Positions 45,101 to 52,837 of a stretch of 64,000 nucleotides of DNA are shown here, piece after piece. The notes beneath the pieces are model-generated. The model made no database searches. It was not told where the DNA came from and saw only the letters and a list, made by a program, of their open reading frames with translations. The position numbers and the translations under genes were made by a program. This stretch comes from Sphingomonas sp. ERG5 (GTDB lineage Bacteria; Pseudomonadota; Alphaproteobacteria; Sphingomonadales; Sphingomonadaceae), in the NCBI RefSeq assembly GCF_000803065.1, contig NZ_JSXI01000045.1, positions 62,001-126,000 of the forward strand. The letters run 5' to 3'. Numbering within the stretch: the first letter of the stretch is position 1; each line of letters opens with the position of its first letter.

Positions 45101-46750
45101 CAGCGCGGTCGGGACTTCCTCGATCACGCGGAAGCCGAAATTCTCCAGCACCGGCACCGCGTCCGACAAGGCGAGTGCGCCGCCGAGGCGGTAGATCTTG
45201 AGCCGTGCCAGCCCGGCCGAGTCGCGGTAGAGCCGCACCGAACGGTCGTCGGGCGTTTCCAGCCGCGACAGGCGCACAATGTCGCGCGCCGCTTCTTCGG
45301 GCGGATTGGCGGCGCGATAGCCTTGCGGGAAGCAATTGGCGTAGCGCAGCGCCATGCGCGCGGCACGCGCCGGCTCGACGCTGTCCGAAAGCGCCGCTTC
45401 GATCGCCGGCACCCAGCCGCGCACCATGCGGCCGAGCCGGGCGTCGAGCGGGGCGGTGTCGGGCATTTGCCCTTCGCCGCGCAAATCGAGCGTGAAGCGC
45501 ATCATCGCGACAACGCCATCCTCCAGCGCGATCGACCAGTTGAGCAAATGCGCATTGGCCGCCTCGGCCAGCATCTCGCCGATCGCGACGCGCCGCGCCG
45601 TGGTGAGGTCGTCGCGCGGCAGCCAGACGAACGCGAACAGATGGCGGCCAAGCGTCGAGCGCACCAGCACCAGCTTGGGACGCGGCCGGTCGGCGAGCGA
45701 CATGGCGGTGAGCGCGAGTTCCTCGAGCTGTTCGGTCTCGAACGCGGTGACCAGGTCGTGCGGCAGCGCGGCGAGCGCATGAGTCAGCGCCTTGCCGGTA
45801 TGGCCCTTGGGGTCGAAGCCGAACTTGGCCTCCAGCGCGGCGAGCCGTGTGCGCAGCACCGGCACTTCCTGCGGCGGCGCGCCGAGCGCGGCGCTGGTCC
45901 ACAGTCCGGCATGGATCGACAGGCCAGTGACCTTCTTGCCCGTCATCACCGGGACCAGCACCAGATCGAGCGGCACCTGGCGATGCACGCCCGAGATCAG
46001 GTTGGACTTGAGCAGCAGCGGGGCTTCTCCGCCCTTCTCGAACCATTTGATCGCCAGCAGGCGCGATGCGTCGGCGAGGATCGGCACGTCATGCGCGTGA
46101 CGGCTGATGCCGAGCTGCGCATCGCATTTGCCGTCGACATGCCAGGTTTCATGCCCAAGCAGGGTCATGTTGCCGCCCAGGAACCATTGCAGCAGCGCCG
46201 CGCCCTCGCTTTGGCCGAGCCGCGCGATATCATCGCCCAGCGCGCCTTGCAGCTTGGGCCAGTCGGCCACCGCCGAGCGGACGTCGCGCAGATTGCGTTC
46301 AAGCGCGGCGAGCAGGTCGCGGCGTTCACGCGCATCGGCGCGTTCCATCTCGATATAGATCATCGATTCGGGCGCGCCCCCGGCACTGGCGTCATCGCCG
46401 ACCTTGCCCAGGACGCCGCCGGCGCCGCGCGTCACCTGGACGACGGGGTGGATGATTCGGTCGATGACGATGTTGTGCGCGCCGATCGTCGCGGCGATCG
46501 AATCGACCAGAAAGGGCATATCGTCATTGACGATGGCCAGTCGCATGCGGCGGCGCGGGTCGGTGCCGGCCATCGCCTCGAGCGCGAGGGTGGGGACGCC
46601 GGGGGCGCGGGTTTCCGCGGTTGCCGCCATGAAGATGGCGGCCTCCGCGCGTTCGGCTTTGCCGAACCCCTGCAATTCGCCCGGAAGCGCGCCTTTGGTC
46701 AGCCGGACGGCGAGCGCATCCGACAGCGATTTCAGCATAGTCTTGGCCAT
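42113..46750 (-). CDS. gdhB: NAD-dependent glutamate dehydrogenase, large (GDH-180) type
   Basis: About 1,545 residues. A long N-terminal region with ACT-like segments ([20 protein letters not shown]) is followed by the dehydrogenase core: [20 protein letters not shown] and [11 protein letters not shown] with the substrate Lys, then [16 protein letters not shown] for the Rossmann part and [11 protein letters not shown] C-terminal helical domain completes it. It oxidises glutamate to 2-oxoglutarate plus ammonia with NAD. Start: the ATG at 46750 is preferred over an in-frame TTG at 46786. Monocistronic, ending at a clear terminator. The gene symbol is the one used for similar large enzymes. Confidence 0.95.
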   Translation of the reverse strand: [1545 protein letters not shown]

Positions 46751-46889
46751 GCGGGCCGCTATGCGCCGGTCGCGTTTCGACCTCAAGCCTTGTGGCAGTG
46801 CACAATCGCATGATGCGCCAAATCCGCTTCTTCCGGCGACGGGACGACGATCTTGATCCGGCGCCTGCCCGATCCTAAATCAGTCCGGC

Positions 46890-46936
46890 GAGGCCACGCC
46901 CTCCCCCAAAATGGGTCAATGTCCGGGACGACCCGG
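46890..46936 (+). promoter_or_regulatory. Candidate guanidine-II (mini-ykkC) riboswitch
   Basis: CCGGG-ACGA-CCCGG at 46923-46936 is a perfect 5-bp hairpin with the ACGA loop that defines guanidine-II aptamers. Twenty bases before it, GAGG...CCTC at 46890-46903 encloses a CCACGC loop, which could be a degenerate first hairpin. After the second hairpin, CTTTTCGAAAGGAAAG can fold over the ribosome-binding site. The downstream gene encodes a Gdx/SugE exporter, the classic target. The imperfect first loop lowers confidence. Confidence 0.5.
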
Positions 46937-46956
46937 CTTTTCGAAAGGAAAGCCGC

Positions 46957-47277
46957 ATGGCTTGGATTCTCTTGGGTGTTGCAGGGCTGCTGGAAGTCGT
47001 CTGGGCTTTCTTCATGAAGCAATCGCATGGCTTCACCCGGCTTGGCCCGTCGGTCATCACGCTGGTGGCGATGATCGCGAGCTTCACCTTGCTCTCGATC
47101 TCGATGAAGACGCTGCCGCTTGGCACCGCTTACATGATCTGGACCGGCATCGGCGCGGTCGGCGCGTTCATTCTCGGCGCCGTCGTCCTTGGCGAACAGA
47201 TCAGCGCCATGCGACTCGCCGCCGCGTTCCTGATCGTCAGCGGGCTGGTCCTGATGAAACTGTCCACCGCATCCTAG
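46957..47277 (+). CDS. sugE: Small multidrug resistance family guanidinium exporter (Gdx/SugE)
   Basis: 106 residues and four transmembrane helices. Glu13 in [10 protein letters not shown] is the invariant central proton/guanidinium ligand. Residues [13 protein letters not shown] and [19 protein letters not shown] match the Gdx (formerly SugE) subgroup rather than the EmrE drug exporters. It acts as a dual-topology homodimer in the inner membrane. Ribosome-binding site AAAGGAAAG lies in the predicted leader structure. Confidence 0.92.
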   Translation: MAWILLGVAGLLEVVWAFFMKQSHGFTRLGPSVITLVAMIASFTLLSISMKTLPLGTAYMIWTGIGAVGAFILGAVVLGEQISAMRLAAAFLIVSGLVLMKLSTAS

Positions 47278-47311
47278 AGCGCCATCGGCTTACGGGAATC
47301 ATCCTTCCCCG

Positions 47312-47336
47312 TTCGTGCTGAGCTTGTCGAAGCACC
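47312..47336. repeat. Dispersed palindromic-type repeat (GAGCTTGTCGAAG family)
   Basis: TTCGTGCTGAGCTTGTCGAA (47313-47332) with flanking GTGCT/AGCAC arms lies in the convergent gap 47278-47442. I know this motif as an abundant intergenic repeat of sphingomonads and relatives; only one copy is in this window. No gene is supported in this 165-bp gap. Confidence 0.55.
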
Positions 47337-47442
47337 GCCCTTTTTCTGCTGCCTCCGCCGCTACAAAGAACGGGACTTGGACAGGTTTAGCTCGAGCAGG
47401 GGAGGGTGATTCCGCGCCAACCGTGAACGATAACGGGCGGTC

Positions 47443-48732
47443 TCAGTCCGTCGCGGCGCGCATCGCGCGGTGCGTGAGAAGGGTATCGTCGTCGATCGCG
47501 GCGACGATATCGAGCGTGTGGCCGGTGCCGGCGCGCGCCAGCAGCACGACATAGTCGCCCGTCGCGACATGCGTGTCGATCGACACACTGGCGAGCGTCG
47601 GCCGGCTGCGCAGCATGGCCACCGGATCGGTCAGCGCCTTGGACGCGGGCTGGCGCAGGGCGCGCTCGGCCTTGACCACGCCCTTGATCCCGCCGTCGAA
47701 CCCGTCGAGGAAATTGCCCAGCCCGCCTGTCGCGACGCCCTGGCGGCGGGCGTGTGACAGGACGGTGGCGAATTCGGTCAGGCGTGTCTTGTCGTAATCG
47801 GCCCCGAACACGAGCTTGACGATCGGCGTCATCGGCGCGCGCAGCTGCACGGCGATTCCGGCCTGGTCGAGCAGGGCCTGGTACCCGGCCGGATCGGCAT
47901 CGGCGCAGGCGGCAAAGTCATGCGCACGGCCCAGCGCGCGATAAAGCGTCGCGCGGCTGCGCGTGTCGGCGGCGCGGACCGCGGCGGCGGTCTGCTGCGC
48001 CAGCATCAGCTGATCGGACAGGCTGGCGCCGAGCACCGGCTCGCCGTCATCGGCGACAAGGCGTGATTGCGGATCGGGCTCATGATTCGACTCGTCGAAC
48101 CCGGCACTGGGGCCATCGGCCCAGACCGGCGCCGCGGCCGGCGCGCGCGGCGTGGTGCGCACCGATTCGGCGACTTCGGCATCGAGCTTCGCCTGAGTCT
48201 CGGCATCGACCAGCTCTTTCCAGTTGATCACGCCATAGATGAAATCGATCGTGTCCTCATCGGACGAGAAGGGCATGAGGATGCCGCGATACATGGTGTT
48301 GTGGCCGCGCGTGGCGATAAATTCGGCTTCGAAGCCGATCGGCGCGCGGTTGGCGATGATCTGCAGATAATGGTCGGTCAGGCGCGAAAGCAGCGACCGG
48401 CTCGGCACGTGCGAGATCAGCGTGACGGTCGAATCGAGACCGCATTCCTCGCGCAGCGCACTGCCGAGAAAGGCGATCGTCGGGTCCTCGATCCCGCGCG
48501 AGAAATCGAGCAGCACGCTGTGCGGGCCGAAATCGGCGATGTTGGCGGGGTCGAGATCCTCGATCGAGGGATAAGCGCGGCCCTGCAGCAGCGACACCCA
48601 GTGATTATAGGCGCGGACATGCATCCGGCGCTCATCGCTGCCGATATTGAGCGCGGGCTCGGCACCGCCGGCATAGGCGGCTTCGTCATCCGTGCCGGTC
48701 CGATCCTCGTCGAAGCCGCGAACATTATCCAT
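47443..48732 (-). CDS. PAS-domain-like regulatory protein
   Basis: 429 residues from the ATG at 48732 (others at 48768 and 48822 are in frame). The N-terminal part (about 20-175) contains RAYNHWVSLLQGRAYPSIED, DFGPHSVLLDFSRGIEDP and RGILMPFSSDEDTIDFIYGV, the pattern of the alphaproteobacterial PAS_5-like sensor domain. The rest is helical with no HTH or kinase motif visible and ends in a small beta domain (IDTHVATGDYVVLLARAG). It may be a cytoplasmic sensor or adaptor. Low certainty on mechanism. Confidence 0.6.
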   Translation of the reverse strand: MDNVRGFDEDRTGTDDEAAYAGGAEPALNIGSDERRMHVRAYNHWVSLLQGRAYPSIEDLDPANIADFGPHSVLLDFSRGIEDPTIAFLGSALREECGLDSTVTLISHVPSRSLLSRLTDHYLQIIANRAPIGFEAEFIATRGHNTMYRGILMPFSSDEDTIDFIYGVINWKELVDAETQAKLDAEVAESVRTTPRAPAAAPVWADGPSAGFDESNHEPDPQSRLVADDGEPVLGASLSDQLMLAQQTAAAVRAADTRSRATLYRALGRAHDFAACADADPAGYQALLDQAGIAVQLRAPMTPIVKLVFGADYDKTRLTEFATVLSHARRQGVATGGLGNFLDGFDGGIKGVVKAERALRQPASKALTDPVAMLRSRPTLASVSIDTHVATGDYVVLLARAGTGHTLDIVAAIDDDTLLTHRAMRAATD

Positions 48733-48949
48733 TACGCAAAGGCCCTCATCGGACAAACAACCGTCCATTACCCGGCCGTTGTGCACCGGGTGTGGTAAAC
48801 GTTGCGTAAAGGGATTGCGCACCCGGCTGCTTTCGGCGGGCGCTTTAAACGGACGGTCGGGGCCGGGGTGCGCGCGGCGCTTGTCAGGCCCCGGAGGACC
48901 TGCTAACCGCCGCGACCTTGCCGGGGCTCGTTGCGGGCCCGGCCGGTAT

Positions 48950-49025
48950 GCCGCTTTAGCTCAGTTGGTAGAGCATCGCATTCGTAATGCGGGGGTCACA
49001 GGTTCGAGTCCTGTAAGCGGCACCA
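48950..49025 (+). tRNA. tRNA-Thr (CGT anticodon)
   Basis: 76 bases with a full cloverleaf. Acceptor stem GCCGCTT / AAGCGGC, D arm with GCTC/GAGC, anticodon stem TCGCA/TGCGG around the loop TTCGTAA (anticodon CGT), T arm with GGTTCGAGTCC, discriminator A and encoded CCA at 49023-49025. It reads ACG (Thr) codons. The genes after it look accessory, and tRNA 3' ends are frequent integration sites, but no second copy of the 3' end was found in the window. A small hairpin at 49053-49068 (CCGCAG/CTGCGG), with a T-run on the minus strand, lies in the otherwise empty 49026-49249. Confidence 0.97.
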
Positions 49026-49249
49026 CTCCATAACGGGAACACTCCTAGAAAACCGCAGAAACCTGCGGCAAACTGCCTCTCGGTGGTCCCGTGAATCTCA
49101 TTATGTTCCGCCGTGGCCCACTCAAAAGGGACCACGAAACGTGGCGCCACGCGAAAAATAATTCGCAGCGATTGAACCGTCGCGCGCGGCCTCCCGTCTC
49201 GGATTCAGGAACGCGATGCAAAGGGCATCGATCCTGGGAGAACTGAGCA

Positions 49250-49681
49250 ATGAAAGCATTTCAGATCATGGCGGTTATGGCAGCCTCTGTCATCGCCGTT
49301 TCGGCGACCCCCGCTTCCGCAGCGAAGGTCGGCGACGCCTGCAGGACCAGCAAAGGCGAGCCAGGTCATTTCGTCGCGACGAGAGCGGCCGGGATACCCA
49401 CCATCAAGTGCAAGGCAGACGCCAGAACCGCTGTCGACTCGGGCCCGGACGCGTTTGACGGCGACGAGACACCTTTCACCGCCCAGCCGACCGAGCCGTC
49501 TGCGGCTGCCACGCCAGACGGCTTCGCCGCTGCGACCGCCGCACAACGGGTCAATTCAATGGCGATGCTGGCGCGCGGCGATGCGGTCGATCAGGCAGGG
49601 CAGGTCGAAGCGGCCCGGCCCCGCATTCCGCGCCGTCGGACACCGAAATGCGGCGGAATCATCCGCTGCCCAAGGTGGTAA
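49250..49681 (+). CDS. Small secreted hypothetical protein
   Basis: 143 residues with a clear signal peptide (hydrophobic 5-20, cleavage near ASAAK). The mature part has an N-terminal segment with two Cys (GDACRTSKGEPGHFV and IPTIKCKAD) and a Pro/Arg-rich end with two more (PKCGGIIRCPRW), suggesting two disulfides. Family not recognised. RBS-like GGGAGA precedes the ATG. It is the first gene after the tRNA; the 167-bp gap before the sigma factor shows nothing clear. Confidence 0.6.
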   Translation: MKAFQIMAVMAASVIAVSATPASAAKVGDACRTSKGEPGHFVATRAAGIPTIKCKADARTAVDSGPDAFDGDETPFTAQPTEPSAAATPDGFAAATAAQRVNSMAMLARGDAVDQAGQVEAARPRIPRRRTPKCGGIIRCPRW

Positions 49682-49848
49682 CCGACGCTCTGGGCCCCCG
49701 ATAACTCAATATTCCAAAACCAGATGACACGACCGGCCCGGATGAGACTACCAGTAATGCGCGATCAACACGCACCTTCATCGACCTTGCACCAAGACGC
49801 GGACAAGCTAGACCATCTTCCAGGTGGGTATGGGGCGTTCCGAATATA

Positions 49849-50397
49849 GTGGAAGACTTGGGTGAAACGCTGCGGTTGATCGCGCAAGGCAGCCAGGCCG
49901 CCTTTTCCCGGCTCTATTGCGAGCAACAACCGATCATGCTGCGCTTCGCAACGGGCTTGATGGGCGGCCATGGCCAAGCCGCTGAGGACATGGTCGATGA
50001 GGCATTCTTCGAGGTGTGGCGTAAGGCCGGGCAATATTCCGGCGATGGCCATCCGCAGGGATGGTTGCGGCGCATTGTTCGCAACAAGGTGATCGACTGG
50101 CTGCGTAAGCAACCGCGCGCGGGCGTCGAGACACCGGCAGATGATGCCTTGGCGCAACTTTCCGATGAAAGCGATACACCGGAGCAAGCGCTTGAAAAAT
50201 TATCCGACGCCAATGAACTTCGCCGGTTGCTTAGTCATCTGACTCTTGAGCATCGCGAAGCATTGTGGCTCTGTTATTATGAGGAACTGCCCTTGTCCGA
50301 GATTGCCGCCACCGTTGAATGTCCGGAAGGCACGGTCAAGACGCGACTGTTTCACGCGCGCCGGGCATTGCGGGCGATGATGGGCGACCAATCATGA
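49849..50397 (+). CDS. ECF sigma factor
   Basis: 182 residues from a GTG at 49849. Region 2 (about 20-90) includes AAEDMVDEAFFEVWRKA and WLRRIVRNKVIDWLRK; region 4 (about 125-175) includes LSHLTLEHREALWLCYYEEL and ECPEGTVKTRLFHARRAL. It would direct RNA polymerase to a special promoter set. The stop overlaps the anti-sigma start as ATGA. No strong ribosome-binding site upstream. Confidence 0.92.
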   Translation: MEDLGETLRLIAQGSQAAFSRLYCEQQPIMLRFATGLMGGHGQAAEDMVDEAFFEVWRKAGQYSGDGHPQGWLRRIVRNKVIDWLRKQPRAGVETPADDALAQLSDESDTPEQALEKLSDANELRRLLSHLTLEHREALWLCYYEELPLSEIAATVECPEGTVKTRLFHARRALRAMMGDQS

Positions 50398-51080
50398 CTG
50401 GCCCTCACTCCCTGCAGGATATCGTGGAGTTGCTTCCATTCTATGCGATCGGGGGGCTCGAAGAAGGCGACCGGCTGCGCGTCGAGCAAGCGCTTGTCGG
50501 CAATTCCGATTTGCGCGACGCATTGGCTCGCGTTCGGCGTGAACGAGATTTGCTGGCCATTGGGGCAGCGTCTCTGGCCCCACCTGATCGGCCCGCCGCT
50601 GATGATCGGTTGGCTCGATTACTCGGGCGGATCGACGCCGAAGCACCGGTCGCTCCGGTGGCAGAGCCGGTGCGATCGACAAAGCGGCGTTCCGGTATCA
50701 CTGATTTTTTCTCTCGGCTCGGTTCGCCTCGGCTGCACCGTGGTTTCGCTATAGCCGCAATGGCACTGATCGCGATCCAGACCGGAATAATCGGGTATAT
50801 GGCCCGGCCGCCGGCCGAACAGAAGTATCAAACCTTGTCGGGACCTGACGAAGATGTTGCGGAGGTAGCGCCGCAAATTCTGCTCCGGCCGGCTCAGGCC
50901 ACGCGCTGGGATGATCTGGCCAATTTGTTCGAGCGCGAGCAGCTTCGCGTTGTCGCTGCGCCCAGCGCTGGAATGCTTGGCCTCAGGTTGAAGGAAGGAG
51001 TGCCGCCCGCCAGGCTCGACGCCACGATCGACCATTTACGGCAATCGCACTTGGTGTCTTTTGCCGGGAAAGCCCAATGA
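50394..51080 (+). CDS. Anti-sigma factor (membrane-anchored)
   Basis: 228 residues beginning SLQDIVELLPFYAIGGLEEGD, a zinc-less anti-sigma N-terminal pattern. A single transmembrane segment lies near 118-137 (AIAAMALIAIQTGIIGYMA). The periplasmic C-terminus of about 90 residues would sense the signal. ATGA overlap with the sigma gene (50394) and ATGA overlap with the protease gene (51077) bind the three genes together. It should hold the ECF sigma inactive until released. Confidence 0.88.
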   Translation: MTGPHSLQDIVELLPFYAIGGLEEGDRLRVEQALVGNSDLRDALARVRRERDLLAIGAASLAPPDRPAADDRLARLLGRIDAEAPVAPVAEPVRSTKRRSGITDFFSRLGSPRLHRGFAIAAMALIAIQTGIIGYMARPPAEQKYQTLSGPDEDVAEVAPQILLRPAQATRWDDLANLFEREQLRVVAAPSAGMLGLRLKEGVPPARLDATIDHLRQSHLVSFAGKAQ

Positions 51081-52333
51081 GGGCATCACCAATTCTTGCC
51101 ATGACGATCGGTTGCTTGATCGGCGCAGATGCCGGTCCGGCATCTGCGCAGGTGAATGGGCAAGCTCAACAGCCGGTGGAGCCGCAATCCAGGCGCGGCA
51201 TTGGATTGGGCGGCATCGGATTATCGATCTCGCTTGGCAAGAAGCGCCGCCCGCAGGCGTCAGAACAAATCGATCAGCCGGTGGACGCGGCCGTAAATGG
51301 CGAGTTGATCATCACGATAAAAGGGGACGCAACCGAGGCGCGCCGTATCGCCGATCGCGCTCAGGTCGGACTTGCCGAAACCTGGCCGTTGGCGTCGCTT
51401 GACAGCTTGATGGCGGTGGTAAGGTTGCGGCCCGGTGACAGCACCGAAACCGCAACTGCGCGGCTGCGCGCGATCGATACCGTCCAATTGGTTGTCGCCA
51501 ACACGATATATCAAACGATGGGCCGTAGCGAGAGTAAGGCAGCGCCAGCACCGGGCTGGTTCGCTTCGGCGCGACTCCCGTCCGATAGCGTCAGCGGACA
51601 AATCGCCATGATCGACACGCCGATCGATTTTTCGGCCGAGCCGCTCAAGGCAACACGCGCCGACCAATCGTTCTTCGGCGTCCCTGCCAATGCGGGTATT
51701 CACGGTACCGCTGTCGCGTCATTGCTGATCGGACAGCGCGGTGTAACCGGCTCTGCCCGTGGCGCCCAGCTCTTCAACGCGGCTGCCTTCAAACAGGATG
51801 GCCGCGGCGTCACGACCGGCGTTACCAGTAATTTGGCCAAGGCATTGGACGCTGTCGTTCAACGACGGCCCGCCGTCCTGGTGCTCGCCTTTGGCGGCAA
51901 CCAAAATGCGCTGCTCGCTCAGTTACTCGATGTGGCGTATCAACGGGGCGTTTGCGTCGTCGCCGCCGTCGGCAATGGAGGCCCGAACACGCCGGTCGCG
52001 TTTCCGGCATCACACAAGGCCAGTTTTGCGATCACGGCGATCGATGAGCAGTTTTCGATCTATGCTCATGCGAGTCGAGGAAGCGCCGTCAGCGTGGCGG
52101 GCGTCGGTGTTGCACAATTGGTCGCGGTGCCCGGCGGATATCGTGTCATGTCGGGAACTTCTTTCGCCACCGCGAGCGTTGGCGGCGCGCTGATGCATCT
52201 CAATGCCTGCGCACGGGATCACCGTCCCGATCAGGCGCGTTCGATCACCGTCGATGCGGCGTTGGATCTTGGCCCTCGTGGGCGCGACACAATATTTGGT
52301 GCCGGATTGTTCCGCCTGCCAACAGGTCGATAG
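51077..52333 (+). CDS. Subtilisin-like (S8) secreted serine protease
   Basis: 418 residues with a signal peptide ending near PASAQ. The catalytic triad is Asp180 (MIDTPID), His209 (GIHGTAVA) and Ser362 (MSGTSFATA), and oxyanion Asn300 is in AAVGNGG. A propeptide-like domain of about 150 residues precedes the catalytic domain. Coupled by ATGA to the anti-sigma gene, so it is probably part of the same signalling unit: either cleaving the anti-sigma factor, or its output. Which of the two is not decided by sequence. Confidence 0.9.
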   Translation: MRASPILAMTIGCLIGADAGPASAQVNGQAQQPVEPQSRRGIGLGGIGLSISLGKKRRPQASEQIDQPVDAAVNGELIITIKGDATEARRIADRAQVGLAETWPLASLDSLMAVVRLRPGDSTETATARLRAIDTVQLVVANTIYQTMGRSESKAAPAPGWFASARLPSDSVSGQIAMIDTPIDFSAEPLKATRADQSFFGVPANAGIHGTAVASLLIGQRGVTGSARGAQLFNAAAFKQDGRGVTTGVTSNLAKALDAVVQRRPAVLVLAFGGNQNALLAQLLDVAYQRGVCVVAAVGNGGPNTPVAFPASHKASFAITAIDEQFSIYAHASRGSAVSVAGVGVAQLVAVPGGYRVMSGTSFATASVGGALMHLNACARDHRPDQARSITVDAALDLGPRGRDTIFGAGLFRLPTGR

Positions 52334-52451
52334 GTATGACGAGGACATGGTACTAGGCCCGAAGGCAGCACGTCCTCATCCGCGGTCGTCCCTTCGTTGC
52401 ATCTTCGAAGCTGCCGAACGAGCCCTAGCCACAGAGGTCGAACTCCTTGAG

Positions 52452-52760
52452 TCAATATGGATCACGATACTGAGCTCTACTGGCGGAGCTACCATCAAGG
52501 GCGAATATGGTTGCTATGTAGGGGTCTGTCGACGCTGAGACAGCCGTTGCCTGAGCGCTGGGCGAGCCCTTCCAGCCTGCAGAAGTTCCACGGAACAATT
52601 GAATGTTGCCTGTGAGATCGACAGTTCCCGAAATTTCCGCACGTGCAAGACCTGCCGTGCGAAGCGCTCGACGTTCACCAAACGAGAGCTCGCTCCAGTT
52701 GTCTCTGCGGCCAGTGTCGGCGGTTTCCCGTGACATCTCCTGGAATGCTGAGCACCGCAC
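52452..52760 (-). pseudogene. Possible truncated ADP-ribosyltransferase-like toxin fragment
   Basis: 102 residues starting at a GTG (ATG alternative at 52736), with a stop codon four codons upstream. NWSELSFGERRALRTAGL, LFRGTSAGWKGSP and ASTDPYIATIFAL resemble the R...STS...-type core of ADP-ribosyltransferase toxins. The later ExE catalytic part expected in a full-length protein is absent: the frame ends soon after at AQYRDPY. An adjacent frame (GLTGTGAVLSIPGDVTG) looks coding just upstream, so a frameshift may have split an older gene. Tentative. Confidence 0.35.
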
Positions 52761-52837
52761 CCGTGCCGGTCAGGCCCGATATAATACCGTGGCTTTGCAG
52801 GCCGGCGGTGGTTTCCGCCAAGTTCGACTTTGCTTCG

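Noticed and set aside
43313..46813. A 1,166-codon open frame on the plus strand
   Set aside because: Fully antisense to the glutamate dehydrogenase gene; its composition is the Arg/Gly/Ala/Asp-rich type of a GC-rich shadow frame, with no domain visible.
48956..49150. Minus-strand frame over the tRNA containing YRTRTCDPRITNAMLYQLS
   Set aside because: This peptide string is the well-known antisense translation of a tRNA gene, not a protein.
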